A stretch of 64,000 nt of DNA from Achromobacter pulmonis (GTDB taxonomy: Bacteria > Pseudomonadota > Gammaproteobacteria > Burkholderiales > Burkholderiaceae_B): the NCBI RefSeq assembly GCF_002885955.2, contig NZ_POQS01000009.1, forward strand, positions 45,411-109,410. Direction: 5' to 3'. Each line of letters begins with the position of its first letter. Position 1 is the first letter of the stretch. Made by a program: the position numbers and the translations under genes. Under the pieces are notes generated by a model. The model was given only the letters and a program-made list of their open reading frames with translations, was not told where the DNA came from and ran no database searches. This document shows, one piece after another, positions 16,534 to 26,053 of the stretch.

Positions 16534-17496
16534 ATGAGATCGATCGTCTGGACCGTGGTCCTGCTGGCCGCGCTCGCGGTGTTCCCGCTGGTCGCGCCGG
16601 CCCTGGGCCTGGACTTCTACATTTCCTTCGTGCGGCGCGTGCTGATCTACGCCCTGGCCGCCACCAGCCTGAACCTGATCCTGGGCTATGGCGGCATGGT
16701 GGCGCTGGGCCACGCGGCGTTCTTCGGCGCCGGCGCCTACGCGGTGGGCATCCTGGCCATGTCGGGCGTGACCTCGGCGCTGGTCGCCTGGCCCGTCGCC
16801 ATGCTGCTGGCCGCGGTGCTGGCCTGCATCACCGGCGCGATCTCGCTGCGCACGCGCGGCGTGTACTTCATCATGATCACGCTGGCCTTCGCGCAGATGC
16901 TGTTCTACATCTTCATCTCGTTGCGCCAGTACGGCGGCGAGGACGGCCTCAACCTGCCGGGCTATTCCAGCCTGCCCGGCATCGACCTGGCCAATGACGT
17001 CAGTTTCTATTACCTGGTGCTGGCGCTGTTCGCGCTGATCATGTGGGTGTTCGGGCGCGTGGTGGCCTCGCGCTTCGGCACGGCGCTGCAAGGCATACGC
17101 GAGAACGAATCGCGCATGGAGTCCATGGGCTATCCGGTCTACCGTCTCAAGCTGACCGCCTTCACGCTCAGCGGCGCGGTGGCCGGGCTGGCCGGCGCGC
17201 TGCTGGCCAACCACAACCTTTTCATCTCGCCCAGCCTGATGCACTGGACCCAGTCCGCCAACCTGCTGATCATGGTGCTGGTCGGCGGCATCGGCCTGCG
17301 CTATGGCGGCGTGGCGGGCGCGGTGGTGATGCTGACCCTGGAGGAAGTGCTGCGGCTGTGGACGGAATACTGGCACCTGCCGCTGGGCGTGCTGCTGCTG
17401 TGCGTGGTGTTCGGCGCCCCGCGCGGCCTGGTCGGCCTGTTCGGCCCGCTCTTCGGCGGCCGCGCCGCCGCGCAATCCGGCAAGGTGGGATCATGA
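16534..17496 (+). CDS. livM: HAAT ABC permease (LivM family)
   Basis: A 320-residue permease starting MRSIVWTVVLLAALAVFPLV. The signatures are SLNLILGYGGMVALGHAAFF and the coupling loop FGTALQGIRENESRMESMGY. I take the ATG at 16534, just after the livH stop, rather than an upstream start inside livH. Its stop overlaps the livG start by 4 bp (ATGA). Confidence 0.92.
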   Translation: MRSIVWTVVLLAALAVFPLVAPALGLDFYISFVRRVLIYALAATSLNLILGYGGMVALGHAAFFGAGAYAVGILAMSGVTSALVAWPVAMLLAAVLACITGAISLRTRGVYFIMITLAFAQMLFYIFISLRQYGGEDGLNLPGYSSLPGIDLANDVSFYYLVLALFALIMWVFGRVVASRFGTALQGIRENESRMESMGYPVYRLKLTAFTLSGAVAGLAGALLANHNLFISPSLMHWTQSANLLIMVLVGGIGLRYGGVAGAVVMLTLEEVLRLWTEYWHLPLGVLLLCVVFGAPRGLVGLFGPLFGGRAAAQSGKVGS

Positions 17497-18260
17497 ACGC
17501 GTCCGCAACCCCGGCCCTGCAGGCCACGTCGCTGGTGCGCCGCTTCGGCGCGCTGGTGGCCACCGACAACGTCTCGTTGACGCTCCGTCCCGGCGAGATC
17601 CACGCCCTGATCGGGCCCAACGGCGCCGGCAAGTCCACGCTGATCCATCTGCTGTCGGGCACGCTGGCGGCCGATTCGGGCACGCTGCTCGTGGGCGGGC
17701 GCGACGTCACCGGCATGAACGCGCACCAGCGCGTGTCCGCCGGCCTGTCGCGCTCCTACCAGATCACCAATATCTTCAAGCAGTCCAGCGTGCTGGACAA
17801 CCTGGTGCTGGCGGTGCAGGCGCACGCGGGCTCCAGCTTCCGCTTCTGGAAGGCGCGCGCGGCCGAGGCCGCGCTGTACGAGCAGGCGCGCGAACTGGCG
17901 CGCGAGTGCGCCATCGACGCCAGCCTGCTGGCGCGCCCGGCCGGCACGCTGCCGCATGGCGAACAGCGCAAGGTCGAGTTCGCGCTGGCGCTGGCCGCAA
18001 GGCCGAGCGTGCTGCTGCTGGACGAGCCCATGGCCGGCATGGGGCCGGACGAGACCGTGCGCCTGACCGAACTGATCGAATCCCTGCGCGGGCGCGCCGC
18101 CATGCTGCTGGTCGAACACGATATGCAGGCGGTGTTCCGCCTGGCCGACCGCCTGTCGGTGCTGGTGTATGGCCGCGTCATCGCGACCGGCGCGCCGGAC
18201 GAAATCCGCGCCAATCCCGAGGTGCGCCAAGCCTACCTGGGCGACGAGGAGACCGTGTGA
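17493..18260 (+). CDS. livG: HAAT transporter ATP-binding protein (LivG family)
   Basis: A 255-residue ABC ATPase. The Walker A is GPNGAGKST and the Walker B is VLLLDEPMAGMGP, the LivG-type form. The signature motif is altered to LPHGEQRKVE in place of the usual LSGGQ-type sequence; LPHGEQR is also seen in other LivG-like aromatic transporters. The start overlaps livM and the stop overlaps livF, so the genes are translationally coupled. Confidence 0.92.
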   Translation: MNASATPALQATSLVRRFGALVATDNVSLTLRPGEIHALIGPNGAGKSTLIHLLSGTLAADSGTLLVGGRDVTGMNAHQRVSAGLSRSYQITNIFKQSSVLDNLVLAVQAHAGSSFRFWKARAAEAALYEQARELARECAIDASLLARPAGTLPHGEQRKVEFALALAARPSVLLLDEPMAGMGPDETVRLTELIESLRGRAAMLLVEHDMQAVFRLADRLSVLVYGRVIATGAPDEIRANPEVRQAYLGDEETV

Positions 18261-18964
18261 TGCTGACCATCGAAGCGGCCAAAAGCGGCTACGGCGCCAG
18301 CCAGGTGCTGTTCGGCGTGGACCTGCAGATCGGCGCGGGCCAGGTGGTGACGCTGCTGGGCCGCAACGGCATGGGCAAGACCACGCTGCTGCGCACCCTG
18401 TTCGGCCAGCTGCCGCTGCGTGGCGGCAGCATCCATTTCGCCGGGCAGGACATCAGCGGCTGGAGCCCGGACCGCATCGCGCGGACCGGCATGGCCATCG
18501 TGCCGGAAGGGCGCCAGTGCTTTCCCAACCTGACCGTGCGCGAGCACCTGACCGCCTTCACGGCCGGGCGCAACCCCGACATCGGCGAGCCCTGGACCCC
18601 CGAGCGCGTATTCGAGCTGTTTCCGCGCCTGCAGGAGCGCGCGCGCAACATGGGCAACCAGCTCTCCGGCGGCGAGCAGCAGATGCTGGCCATCGGGCGG
18701 GCGCTGGTGACCAATCCCCGGCTGCTGATCCTGGACGAGGCCACCGAAGGCCTGGCGCCCAAGATCCGCGAGGAGATCTGGAACTGCCTGGCGCGGCTGC
18801 GCCAGGCGGGGCAGACCATCCTGGTCATCGACAAATATGTCGAAAGACTGCTGAGCCTGGCCGACCGCCACGTGATCCTGGAGCGCGGCAAGGTGGTGTG
18901 GACCGGCGACTCGCAGGCCCTGGACGCCGACCGCGGGCTGTGGGAGCGCTATCTGGGCGTGTAG
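18260..18964 (+). CDS. livF: HAAT transporter ATP-binding protein (LivF family)
   Basis: A 234-residue ABC ATPase. The Walker A is GRNGMGKTT, the signature QLSGGEQQMLA and the Walker B LLILDEATEGLAP. It is the last gene of the second HAAT operon. The ATG at 18260 follows a GTG in the same frame; either could be used. No convincing terminator follows; a 297-bp AT-richer spacer precedes siaA. Confidence 0.92.
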   Translation: MLTIEAAKSGYGASQVLFGVDLQIGAGQVVTLLGRNGMGKTTLLRTLFGQLPLRGGSIHFAGQDISGWSPDRIARTGMAIVPEGRQCFPNLTVREHLTAFTAGRNPDIGEPWTPERVFELFPRLQERARNMGNQLSGGEQQMLAIGRALVTNPRLLILDEATEGLAPKIREEIWNCLARLRQAGQTILVIDKYVERLLSLADRHVILERGKVVWTGDSQALDADRGLWERYLGV

Positions 18965-19261
18965 CGGGAAAGCTGCAGTGGCATGATGCCCGGCGGATTT
19001 GGATTGATATAAATTGCAATAAATCAGTATTTATATTGCAAATTTGAAACTTCCCCCGCCGTGAATGCTTACACTCGTTTTCGACTGTTTCATTTACATC
19101 TACTGTTATCTACACTTGTCGCGCCGGGCAAGCCGCGTGGTGCGCCCGCAACCGGAAGGCGGGGCGATCGCGCGGCAAATGGCCGTTTTTTGGCTGCGGC
19201 AAAGCTCGCGTCCCCTTTTTACGCACATCGCGTCTTATTCGAGCTGTCAGGAAGACTTCGC
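18965..19261. promoter_or_regulatory. Upstream region of the siaABCD operon
   Basis: This 297-bp spacer is far more AT-rich than its surroundings around 19001-19060. It holds the palindrome ATTGCAAT at 19013-19020, repeated with one base lost at 19035-19041, and the dyad ATATAAAT-N14-ATTTATAT at 19007-19036. These could form a promoter and operator for the Sia signalling genes. The rest of the spacer shows no gene: the reading frame that runs into siaA from 19061 has no family resemblance. Confidence 0.45.
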
Positions 19262-21250
19262 ATGGCGAAATGGGGTTTGCGCAAAAAATCGTTGATGGCG
19301 CTGTTGCTGGCCTGTGTGGTCGCGCTGGCGCCGGCGGCCTTGATCGGCTGGCAGGTGCTGGACGGGGTCCGGGAATACTTCGGACGGGCCTACGCCGATA
19401 ATTTCACGCAGTTGAGCCGCCAGCGCGTGCTGGCCCCGATCTCGCGCGAGCTGGCGCTGTCGCTGCGGCTGGCCGACAGCGAAGTGACGCGCCGCTGGCT
19501 GCGCCACGAAAGCGATCCGGCCGCGCGCGAACTGTTCTTCCGTGAAGCCGACGGCTACCGCCGCGACCTGCTGGGCCGGGCCTATTTCATCGCCAGCGCC
19601 GCTTCCGGCAATTACTACTTCAACGACGACCAGCCGCTGTCCGAGACGCCGCGCTACACGCTCAGCCAGACCGCGGCCGACGACGGCTGGTTCTACCTGA
19701 CGCTGAAGTCGCCAGCCAAATACAACATCAACGTCAACCCGGACCTGAAGCTGCAGACCACCAAAGTGTGGATCAACGTGCAGGTGCGCGACGGCGACCG
19801 GGTCATGGGCCTGACCGGCTCGGCGCTGGACGTCGGCGGCTTCCTGCGCGAGTTCGTGCACAGCGGCCAGCCCGGCGTCACGCCCATCATCGTCGATGCC
19901 GACGGCGCGATCCAGGCGCACATGGACGCCTCGCTGATCGCCTACAACTCGGGCGCCGGCGGCGCCGACCAGGGCCGCGGCAAGGTGTTCAACCTGATCG
20001 ACGGCAAGGGCGGGCGCGAGCGGCTGGCCGCGGCCATGCAGGCCGCCCAGGCCGATCCGCAGTCGGTGCAGTCGGCCTGGGTGACGATGGGCGGCGTGCG
20101 CCAGCTGGTGTCGGTGGCCTACATGCCGGAACTGCACTGGCACGTGCTGACCATGGTGGACCTGGGCGCGGCGCGCGTGCTGAACACGGACTGGGTATGG
20201 CCGGCGGCGATCGGCCTGGTGGTGCTGTTCGCGGCCATGCTGCTGTGCTTCGGCTACGCCATCGAGCGGCTGATGCTGCGCCCGCTGCGCCGCCTGCAGC
20301 AGTCGGCGCGGGCCATCGCGGACGGCAGCTACGACGTGCGCCTGCCGCCGGGCGGGCAGGACGAGATCGGCGACCTCAGCCGCGCCTTCGGCGTGATGGC
20401 CGACAAGGTGCGCCAGCACACGGCCGAGCTGGAGACCAAGGTGCGCGAACGCACCTCCGAGCTGGAGGACGCCAACCGCGCCATGGCCGCGGCCCACAAG
20501 AAGATCGACGACTCCATCGACTACGCCAGCCTGATCCAGCGCGCCATCCTGCCGGACCGCCAGATGACGCAGTCGCTGGGCGCGCACCATTTCGTGCTGT
20601 GGAAGCCGCGCGACGTGGTCGGCGGCGACTTCTACGTGTTCCGTTCCGACGGCGCCAACTGCCTGCTGGGCATCATGGACTGCGCCGGCCACGGCGTGCC
20701 CGGCGCGCTGATGACCATGCTGGCGCGCGCGGCCATCGACCTGGCCATCACCGAGGCCGGACCGGCCGATCCGGCGGCCATCCTGGGCCGCACCGACGGC
20801 GCGATCCGCGCCATGCTTGCGGACGCGCAACTGCCGCGGGCGCTGGCCACCAATACCGATGCCGGGCTGGTATATATTGACCGCCACGCTGGCCGGCTGC
20901 GCTACGCGGGCGCCAAGATCAGCCTGTACGCAAGCAACGGCGAGGCGCTGCAGGAAGTGCCCGGCGGCAGGCGCGCGCTGGGCGACAAGCGCAGCGCCGT
21001 CTACGAGAACGTCGAATTGAAACTGGAGCCCGGCTGGACTTATTACCTCGCCACGGACGGGTTCCTGGACCAGGCCGGAGGCGAGCATGGCTTCGGTTTC
21101 GGCAACACGCGCTTCGCCGCCATGCTCAAGCGGCATGCGCGCCTGCCGTTGAGCGAACAGGCGGCCGCCTTCACCCAGGCGCTGGCCGAGTACCAGGGCG
21201 GACTGCCGCAGCGGGACGACATCACCTTGCTGTCGTTCCGTTTCGAATAA
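19262..21250 (+). CDS. siaA: SiaA-type membrane PP2C protein phosphatase
   Basis: A 662-residue sensor phosphatase. Its order is TM1 (about 10-31), a periplasmic dCache-like sensor (about 34-310), TM2 (about 312-334), HAMP (DGSYDVRLPPGGQDEIGDLS), a coiled coil (HTAELETKVRERTSELEDAN), then a SpoIIE/PP2C phosphatase domain from about 430. Metal-binding aspartates are seen in DVVGGDFYVF, IMDCAGHGVPG and QRDDITLLSF. In Pseudomonas aeruginosa SiaA dephosphorylates SiaC and so turns on the cyclase SiaD. The start at 19262 has AGGA upstream and begins just before TM1. The four-gene order siaA-B-C-D is intact here. Confidence 0.92.
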   Translation: MAKWGLRKKSLMALLLACVVALAPAALIGWQVLDGVREYFGRAYADNFTQLSRQRVLAPISRELALSLRLADSEVTRRWLRHESDPAARELFFREADGYRRDLLGRAYFIASAASGNYYFNDDQPLSETPRYTLSQTAADDGWFYLTLKSPAKYNINVNPDLKLQTTKVWINVQVRDGDRVMGLTGSALDVGGFLREFVHSGQPGVTPIIVDADGAIQAHMDASLIAYNSGAGGADQGRGKVFNLIDGKGGRERLAAAMQAAQADPQSVQSAWVTMGGVRQLVSVAYMPELHWHVLTMVDLGAARVLNTDWVWPAAIGLVVLFAAMLLCFGYAIERLMLRPLRRLQQSARAIADGSYDVRLPPGGQDEIGDLSRAFGVMADKVRQHTAELETKVRERTSELEDANRAMAAAHKKIDDSIDYASLIQRAILPDRQMTQSLGAHHFVLWKPRDVVGGDFYVFRSDGANCLLGIMDCAGHGVPGALMTMLARAAIDLAITEAGPADPAAILGRTDGAIRAMLADAQLPRALATNTDAGLVYIDRHAGRLRYAGAKISLYASNGEALQEVPGGRRALGDKRSAVYENVELKLEPGWTYYLATDGFLDQAGGEHGFGFGNTRFAAMLKRHARLPLSEQAAAFTQALAEYQGGLPQRDDITLLSFRFE

Positions 21251-21272
21251 TCGTAATCAGGGCGTAACCCTC

Positions 21273-21812
21273 ATGAATGCCTCCGATCTCTACGCATTGG
21301 GCGAACGATTCAACCAGAATCGCACCTTGCTGTGCTTCAACGGACCGATTTCCCGCAGCCTGATCGAAGAAATCGGCAATGCGCTCAAGAACTACCTGAA
21401 CGCCGAGCACGCCCGGCCGGCCGAGGCCATGGACGTGTTCTCGGTCTACATCGAGATGATCCAGAACATCCGCCAGTACGCCGCCCTGCGCGGCGACGGC
21501 GATGCGTCGGCCACCGTCGTGATCGGCCGGCGCGACGACAGCCGCTACGTGGTGTCGGCCGGCAACCTGGTCAGGGACGAGGACGGCCAGCAGCTGGTCG
21601 CGCGCATCCAGGAACTGGCGGCGCTGGACAAGCCGGCGCTGAAGGCCGAATACAAGCAGCAGCTGCACAAGCCGCGCGCCCAGGGCGTCGCCTCGGGCGC
21701 GGGGCTGGGACTGATCGACATCGCCCGCCGCGCCGGCGCGCCGCTGCAAGCCAGCCTGACGCCCGCCGCGGACGCGGGGCAGGCCTTCTTCAGCCTGAGC
21801 GTCGTGATTTGA
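21273..21812 (+). CDS. siaB: SiaB-family kinase (DUF6272)
   Basis: A 179-residue protein with a GHKL-like fold. The YIEMIQNIRQYA segment provides the Glu and Asn of an N-box, and SGAGLGLIDIARRAGAPL provides the glycine-rich ATP lid. In P. aeruginosa the homologue phosphorylates SiaC and opposes SiaA. It lies 22 bp after siaA in the same operon. Confidence 0.9.
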   Translation: MNASDLYALGERFNQNRTLLCFNGPISRSLIEEIGNALKNYLNAEHARPAEAMDVFSVYIEMIQNIRQYAALRGDGDASATVVIGRRDDSRYVVSAGNLVRDEDGQQLVARIQELAALDKPALKAEYKQQLHKPRAQGVASGAGLGLIDIARRAGAPLQASLTPAADAGQAFFSLSVVI

Positions 21813-21849
21813 AAGCGCGAGCGCCCCAGCCATATTTTCGGAGTAACGC

Positions 21850-22227
21850 ATGAAAGACCTCAACATTCCCGGGACCCAGTCCACGCCCGCCATCGATACG
21901 GATGCCGCCGCCGGCGTGCTGTCGATGCGCGGCGACTCCTATCCCGAGAATTCCTTCGAGCTGTTCGGCCCGGTCATCGAATGGGTCGAGGCCTACCTGC
22001 AAGGCGGCACGGCGCCGCTGAAGCTGGAGCTGGAACTGCTGTACCTGAACACCAGCAGCATCAAGTCCGTCATGGACATCTTCGACCTGCTGGAGGTGGC
22101 GCACGGCAAGGGCCGCGAGGTCAGCGTGACCTGGTACTACGACATGCGCAACGAACGCGTGGGCGAGCTGGCCGAAGAATTCAAGGAAGACTGCACCTTT
22201 CCCTTTTCCGTCGTCGGCCGCCAATGA
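21850..22227 (+). CDS. siaC: SiaC-family threonine-phosphorylated regulator (DUF1987)
   Basis: A 125-residue protein. The phosphoacceptor motif LYLNTSSIKSVMD places a threonine at residue 68, the same number as the phosphorylated Thr of P. aeruginosa SiaC. The unphosphorylated form binds and activates the diguanylate cyclase SiaD. GGAG lies upstream of the ATG. The stop overlaps the siaD start by 4 bp. Confidence 0.92.
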   Translation: MKDLNIPGTQSTPAIDTDAAAGVLSMRGDSYPENSFELFGPVIEWVEAYLQGGTAPLKLELELLYLNTSSIKSVMDIFDLLEVAHGKGREVSVTWYYDMRNERVGELAEEFKEDCTFPFSVVGRQ

Positions 22228-23021
22228 AACCCAACGCCGCCCTGCTGGACCAACATATCGCCGAGCTGCTGGCCGACCCCGCCTACGCGGGCCATCCGCT
22301 GCGCGAGGCGTTGGAGGCGCTGTGGCGGCATACGGCCGAGCAGATGGCGCGCATCGAGCGCGTGACGCAGCTGTCCGACGCCTACCAGAGCATGGCGCAC
22401 GAGCGCGAACTGGGCCTGTGCGACCGCTTCGACCGGCAGTTGCGCAGGCTTACCCGCATCGCGCGGATCTCCGATCACTACCAGAGCATGATGCGCGACC
22501 TCAACGTCGCGCTCCTGGAGACCTCCAACCGCGATCCGCTGACGGGCCTGCTGAACCGGCGCGCGCTGATGGACATGATCAAGCAGGAGGTGCAGCGCGC
22601 GTCGCGCGGCGGCGAGAGCTTCGTGGTGGCGATGCTGGACGTGGACCACTTCAAGTCGGTCAACGACCGCTACGGCCACGAAACCGGCGACCGCGCGCTG
22701 GTCGAGCTGGCCGGGGTGCTGTGCAAGAACCTGCGCGAATACGACCTGTGCGGCCGCTGGGGCGGCGAGGAATTCCTGGTGCTGCTGCCCAACACCCAGG
22801 CCGAGGCGGCCCAGCGCGTCATGGACCGGCTGGTCGGCGCGGTGCGGGCCTTGAGCATCGCCGCCGGCGACGGCGTGCTGCGGCTGACCATCAGCATAGG
22901 CATGGCCTACCACCAGTTGGGAGAGACTTTTTCGGAGACGTTGAGCCGCGCGGACCAGGCCCTGTACCTGGCCAAGCAGGACGGTCGCGACCGTGTCGCG
23001 CTGGGTTTTCCCAAGCGTTGA
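22224..23021 (+). CDS. siaD: SiaD-type diguanylate cyclase
   Basis: A 265-residue GGDEF protein. A helical stalk (residues about 1-95) contains two copies of the segment SDxYQSM (SDAYQSMAHERE and SDHYQSMMRDLN), and a cyclase domain with GGEEF follows. The product-inhibition I-site RxxD (REYD) lies five residues upstream, at standard spacing, so feedback control is likely. In P. aeruginosa SiaD makes c-di-GMP when SiaC binds its stalk. The ATG at 22224 overlaps siaC. Confidence 0.92.
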   Translation: MKPNAALLDQHIAELLADPAYAGHPLREALEALWRHTAEQMARIERVTQLSDAYQSMAHERELGLCDRFDRQLRRLTRIARISDHYQSMMRDLNVALLETSNRDPLTGLLNRRALMDMIKQEVQRASRGGESFVVAMLDVDHFKSVNDRYGHETGDRALVELAGVLCKNLREYDLCGRWGGEEFLVLLPNTQAEAAQRVMDRLVGAVRALSIAAGDGVLRLTISIGMAYHQLGETFSETLSRADQALYLAKQDGRDRVALGFPKR

Positions 23022-23060
23022 ATGAAACCGGATCAGCCGCTATCCGGCATGGAGCCCCTT

Positions 23061-25637
23061 ATGCTTGAATCCAATCCAGGCGTTTCCCGAGAGCAGCAGC
23101 GAGGCGCCGCCTGGAGCACGGACCATTACCTGACTTCGATGGATCGGGCGCTGCTGCTGTTCGATTTCGATCCGGCCGGCGCCTTGCTGAACGCGAACGA
23201 AAACTTCCTCGCCGCGGTGGGCCATGACCGCGCCGAAGTCCCCGGCCTGCGCCACGACATGCTGTGCGACAGCATGGACGAGGGCAAGGGCATCGTCGGC
23301 GGCGAACAGATCTGGGCGCGCCTGCTGGGCGGCCGGCACTTCTCGGGCACCTGCCGCTACCGCTGCAAGCAGGGCGGTTTCCTGTGGATCGAGGCCACCT
23401 ACCTGCCGATCCGCGGCCAGGACGGCGAGGTCGCCCGGATTTCCGTCATTTCGCGGCGCTCCATCGCCGACGCCGAGCGCCAGGAAGAGATCCGCCTGCT
23501 GCTGCTGGGCATCAACGAGACCGGCAACGCCGTCGCCGTGTCGGGCCGCGACGGCCGCATCGTGTATGTCAACGACGGATTCAAGCGCATGCTGGGGTTC
23601 TCCCGCGGCGACGCGGTGGCCCAGGAGCTGGGCGAACTACTGTCGGGCGGACGCCAGGACGGCGGCACGCGCGAAGAGCTGGCGCGCCGCATCGCCTGCC
23701 GCGACGGCTACCACAAGGACGTGCTGGTCTACGACCGGGTAGGGCGGCCGATGTGGGTGTCGGTGATGGCCAACTCCGTATTCGACGACCGCGGCGCGCT
23801 GGTCAATATCGTCGACGTGCTGACCGACATCACGCCCACCAAGGTGCACGAGGTGCTGCAGCGCCGCGTGCTGCAGGCCATGGTGAACGAGGCCTCCGTG
23901 GTCGAGGTCATGAACATGGTGTGCCGCGAGGTCGAGCGCCTGGCCCCCGAGCTGGCGGCCTGCGTGCTGCGCGTGGACGAGGCCGGCCTGCTGCGTCCGC
24001 TGGCCGCGCCCAGCCTGCCGGCCGCCTACACCGACGCGCTCGACGGCGCGGCCATCGGCCCGCAGGCCGGCGCCTGCGGCACCGCGGCCTTTCTCGGCCG
24101 GCCGGTCATCGTGCCGGACATCTCCACCGATCCGCTGTGGGACGGCTACCGCGACCTGCCGCTGCCCGAGGACATCAAGGCCTGCTGGTCCTCGCCCATC
24201 AAGTCCAGCGACGGCCGCGTGATCGGCACCTTCGCCTTCTATTTCCGCGAACGCCGCCTGCCCGACGATTTCCACCACCGGCTGGTGGACGTATGCGTCT
24301 ACCTGTGCGCGCTCGCGCTGGAACGCGAAGAGGCCCGCGCCCGCATCCGCCAACTGGCGTTCTACGACGAACTGACCGGCCTGCCCAACCGCAACCTGCT
24401 GCTGGCGCAGTCCGAACAGGCCATCGCGCGCGCCGAACCGGAACGCAAGCGCGTGGCGGTGCTGTTCCTGGACCTGGACCGCTTCAAACAGGTCAACGAC
24501 ACGCTCGGCCACCCGGTGGGCGACGCGCTGCTGCGCGACGTGGCCCAGCGCCTGCGCCGGCTGGTGCGCCCCAGCGACATCGTCGGCAGGCTGTCCGGCG
24601 ACGAGTTCGTGATGCTGATGCCCGACTTCGAGCACGGCCGCCTGACCGCCGCCGCCGAACAGGTGCTGGTGACGCTGGCCCAGCCGTTCTCGGTCGGCGG
24701 CATCACGCTGAACCCGTCGGTCAGCATCGGCATCAGCGTGTTCCCCGAGAACGGCCGCGACATGGACACGCTGCTGCGCCATGCCGACATGGCGATGTAC
24801 CAGGCCAAGACGGCCGGACGCAACCGCATCTCCTTCTTCAGCGCCGAAATGAACCGCCAGGCCCAGGAACGCCTGGCGCTGGAAGCGGCCCTGCGCGACG
24901 CGCTCGAAGAAAAGGCGCTGCGCCTGCACTACCAGCCCCAGGTCGGCCTGAAAAACGGCGCGCTCTACGGGGTGGAGGCGCTGGCCCGCTGGCGCCACCC
25001 GAACCTGGGCGACATCTCCCCCGCGCGCTTCGTGCCCCTGGCCGAGGAATGCGGCCTGATCGGCGACCTGGGCGACTGGGCCCTGCGCGAGGCCTGCTCG
25101 CAACTGGCGATCTGGCGCGGCAAGGGCCTGCAGGTCCCGTCCGTGTCGGTGAACCTGTCGGCGACCAACTTCCACAACCTCAACCTGCCGCGCATGATAG
25201 AGCTGACCCTGACGGAGTTCGGCCTGGCCCCCGCGGACCTGATGCTGGAAATCACCGAAAGCGTGGTGCTGGACGCCACCGCCGGCACGCTGCGCACCAT
25301 CGCCGAACTGCACCGCCTGGGCGTGCGCCTGTCCATGGACGACTTCGGCACCGGCTTTTCCAGCCTGGGCCACCTGCGCCGCCTGATCGTGGACGAACTC
25401 AAACTGGACCGCAGCTTCGTCCAGGGCCTGGAAAGCGACGACGCCGCCCGCGCCCTGACCAGCGCCGTCATCCGCATCGGCGAAAGCCTGAGCCTGCCCG
25501 TGGTGGCCGAAGGCGTGGAAAACGAGGAACAGCGCCGCTTCCTGATCGAACAAGGCTGCGCCGCCGGCCAGGGCTTCCTGTTCTCTCCGCCGCTGCCCGC
25601 GGATGATCTGGAAGACTGGCTGCGAAGCCGGTCTTGA
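23061..25637 (+). CDS. PAS-PAS-GAF-GGDEF-EAL c-di-GMP signalling protein
   Basis: An 858-residue soluble protein in the operon after siaD. Two PAS domains (about 15-130 and 140-250) are followed by a GAF domain (about 265-415), a GGDEF domain and an EAL domain. The cyclase motif reads SGDEF (GRLSGDEFVML) with an I-site RPSD, so cyclase activity may be weak. The EAL phosphodiesterase looks complete: VEALARW, EITES, MDDFGTGFSS and VVAEGVEN. The layout resembles E. coli DosP, but no haem ligand can be assigned. I choose the ATG at 23061 because GGAG lies 7 bases upstream; an ATG at 23022 directly after siaD would add 13 residues. It could break down the c-di-GMP that SiaD makes. Confidence 0.9.
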   Translation: MLESNPGVSREQQRGAAWSTDHYLTSMDRALLLFDFDPAGALLNANENFLAAVGHDRAEVPGLRHDMLCDSMDEGKGIVGGEQIWARLLGGRHFSGTCRYRCKQGGFLWIEATYLPIRGQDGEVARISVISRRSIADAERQEEIRLLLLGINETGNAVAVSGRDGRIVYVNDGFKRMLGFSRGDAVAQELGELLSGGRQDGGTREELARRIACRDGYHKDVLVYDRVGRPMWVSVMANSVFDDRGALVNIVDVLTDITPTKVHEVLQRRVLQAMVNEASVVEVMNMVCREVERLAPELAACVLRVDEAGLLRPLAAPSLPAAYTDALDGAAIGPQAGACGTAAFLGRPVIVPDISTDPLWDGYRDLPLPEDIKACWSSPIKSSDGRVIGTFAFYFRERRLPDDFHHRLVDVCVYLCALALEREEARARIRQLAFYDELTGLPNRNLLLAQSEQAIARAEPERKRVAVLFLDLDRFKQVNDTLGHPVGDALLRDVAQRLRRLVRPSDIVGRLSGDEFVMLMPDFEHGRLTAAAEQVLVTLAQPFSVGGITLNPSVSIGISVFPENGRDMDTLLRHADMAMYQAKTAGRNRISFFSAEMNRQAQERLALEAALRDALEEKALRLHYQPQVGLKNGALYGVEALARWRHPNLGDISPARFVPLAEECGLIGDLGDWALREACSQLAIWRGKGLQVPSVSVNLSATNFHNLNLPRMIELTLTEFGLAPADLMLEITESVVLDATAGTLRTIAELHRLGVRLSMDDFGTGFSSLGHLRRLIVDELKLDRSFVQGLESDDAARALTSAVIRIGESLSLPVVAEGVENEEQRRFLIEQGCAAGQGFLFSPPLPADDLEDWLRSRS

Positions 25638-25689
25638 CTTTGAATTCTTGCGGCGTGTGGGGCTCTTAAGACGCCCGGGTATGACAGTA

Positions 25690-25754
25690 GATCTTGCGGT
25701 GCCCGCCCGAAGAGGCCGCGCGGGCGGCCTCTTCGGGCATACGCGGCGTCTTGC
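25690..25754. repeat. 65-bp hairpin repeat, second family, copy 1
   Basis: Flanked by GATCTTGCGG and GGCGTCTTGC. The core is a 15-bp perfect stem, GCCCGAAGAGGCCGC / GCGGCCTCTTCGGGC, with loop GCGG. A 65-bp copy with the same ends and a changed stem lies at 34547-34611. Located just downstream of the EAL gene, it may act as a transcription terminator, although no T-run follows. Confidence 0.65.
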
Positions 25755-26053
25755 ATCCAGCGGTGACACTGCGCGCCAGCGAACACCCGTCACGTTAACT
25801 CCAGTGCTGGATGGGCGGCGCGCGGCACAGGCCGGCATGCGCAAACTGCTCTGCGCCGCGCGCCGCCCATCACCACCCCCACAAGAACTGAAGATCCATT
25901 AGCAAGCACCTCAGCGCAAGCGCGCAAGCGAACCACCGCCCGCCACAAACATAGGCATATGCCGTTTTCGGGCGCCCGCGCGGCCGAAAACGGCGACCCC
26001 GCAAATTTCGTCGCAATCCCAGGCGCAGCAGCGTCACGATCCAAGATGAACGA

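Noticed and set aside
19247-21136. 629-codon minus-strand frame opposite siaA
   Set aside because: Shadow of siaA; composition is typical of a non-coding GC-rich frame.
23637-25844. 735-codon minus-strand frame opposite the GGDEF-EAL gene
   Set aside because: Antisense shadow with low-complexity composition (Gln/Ala/His/Val rich), no ribosome binding site and no domain.
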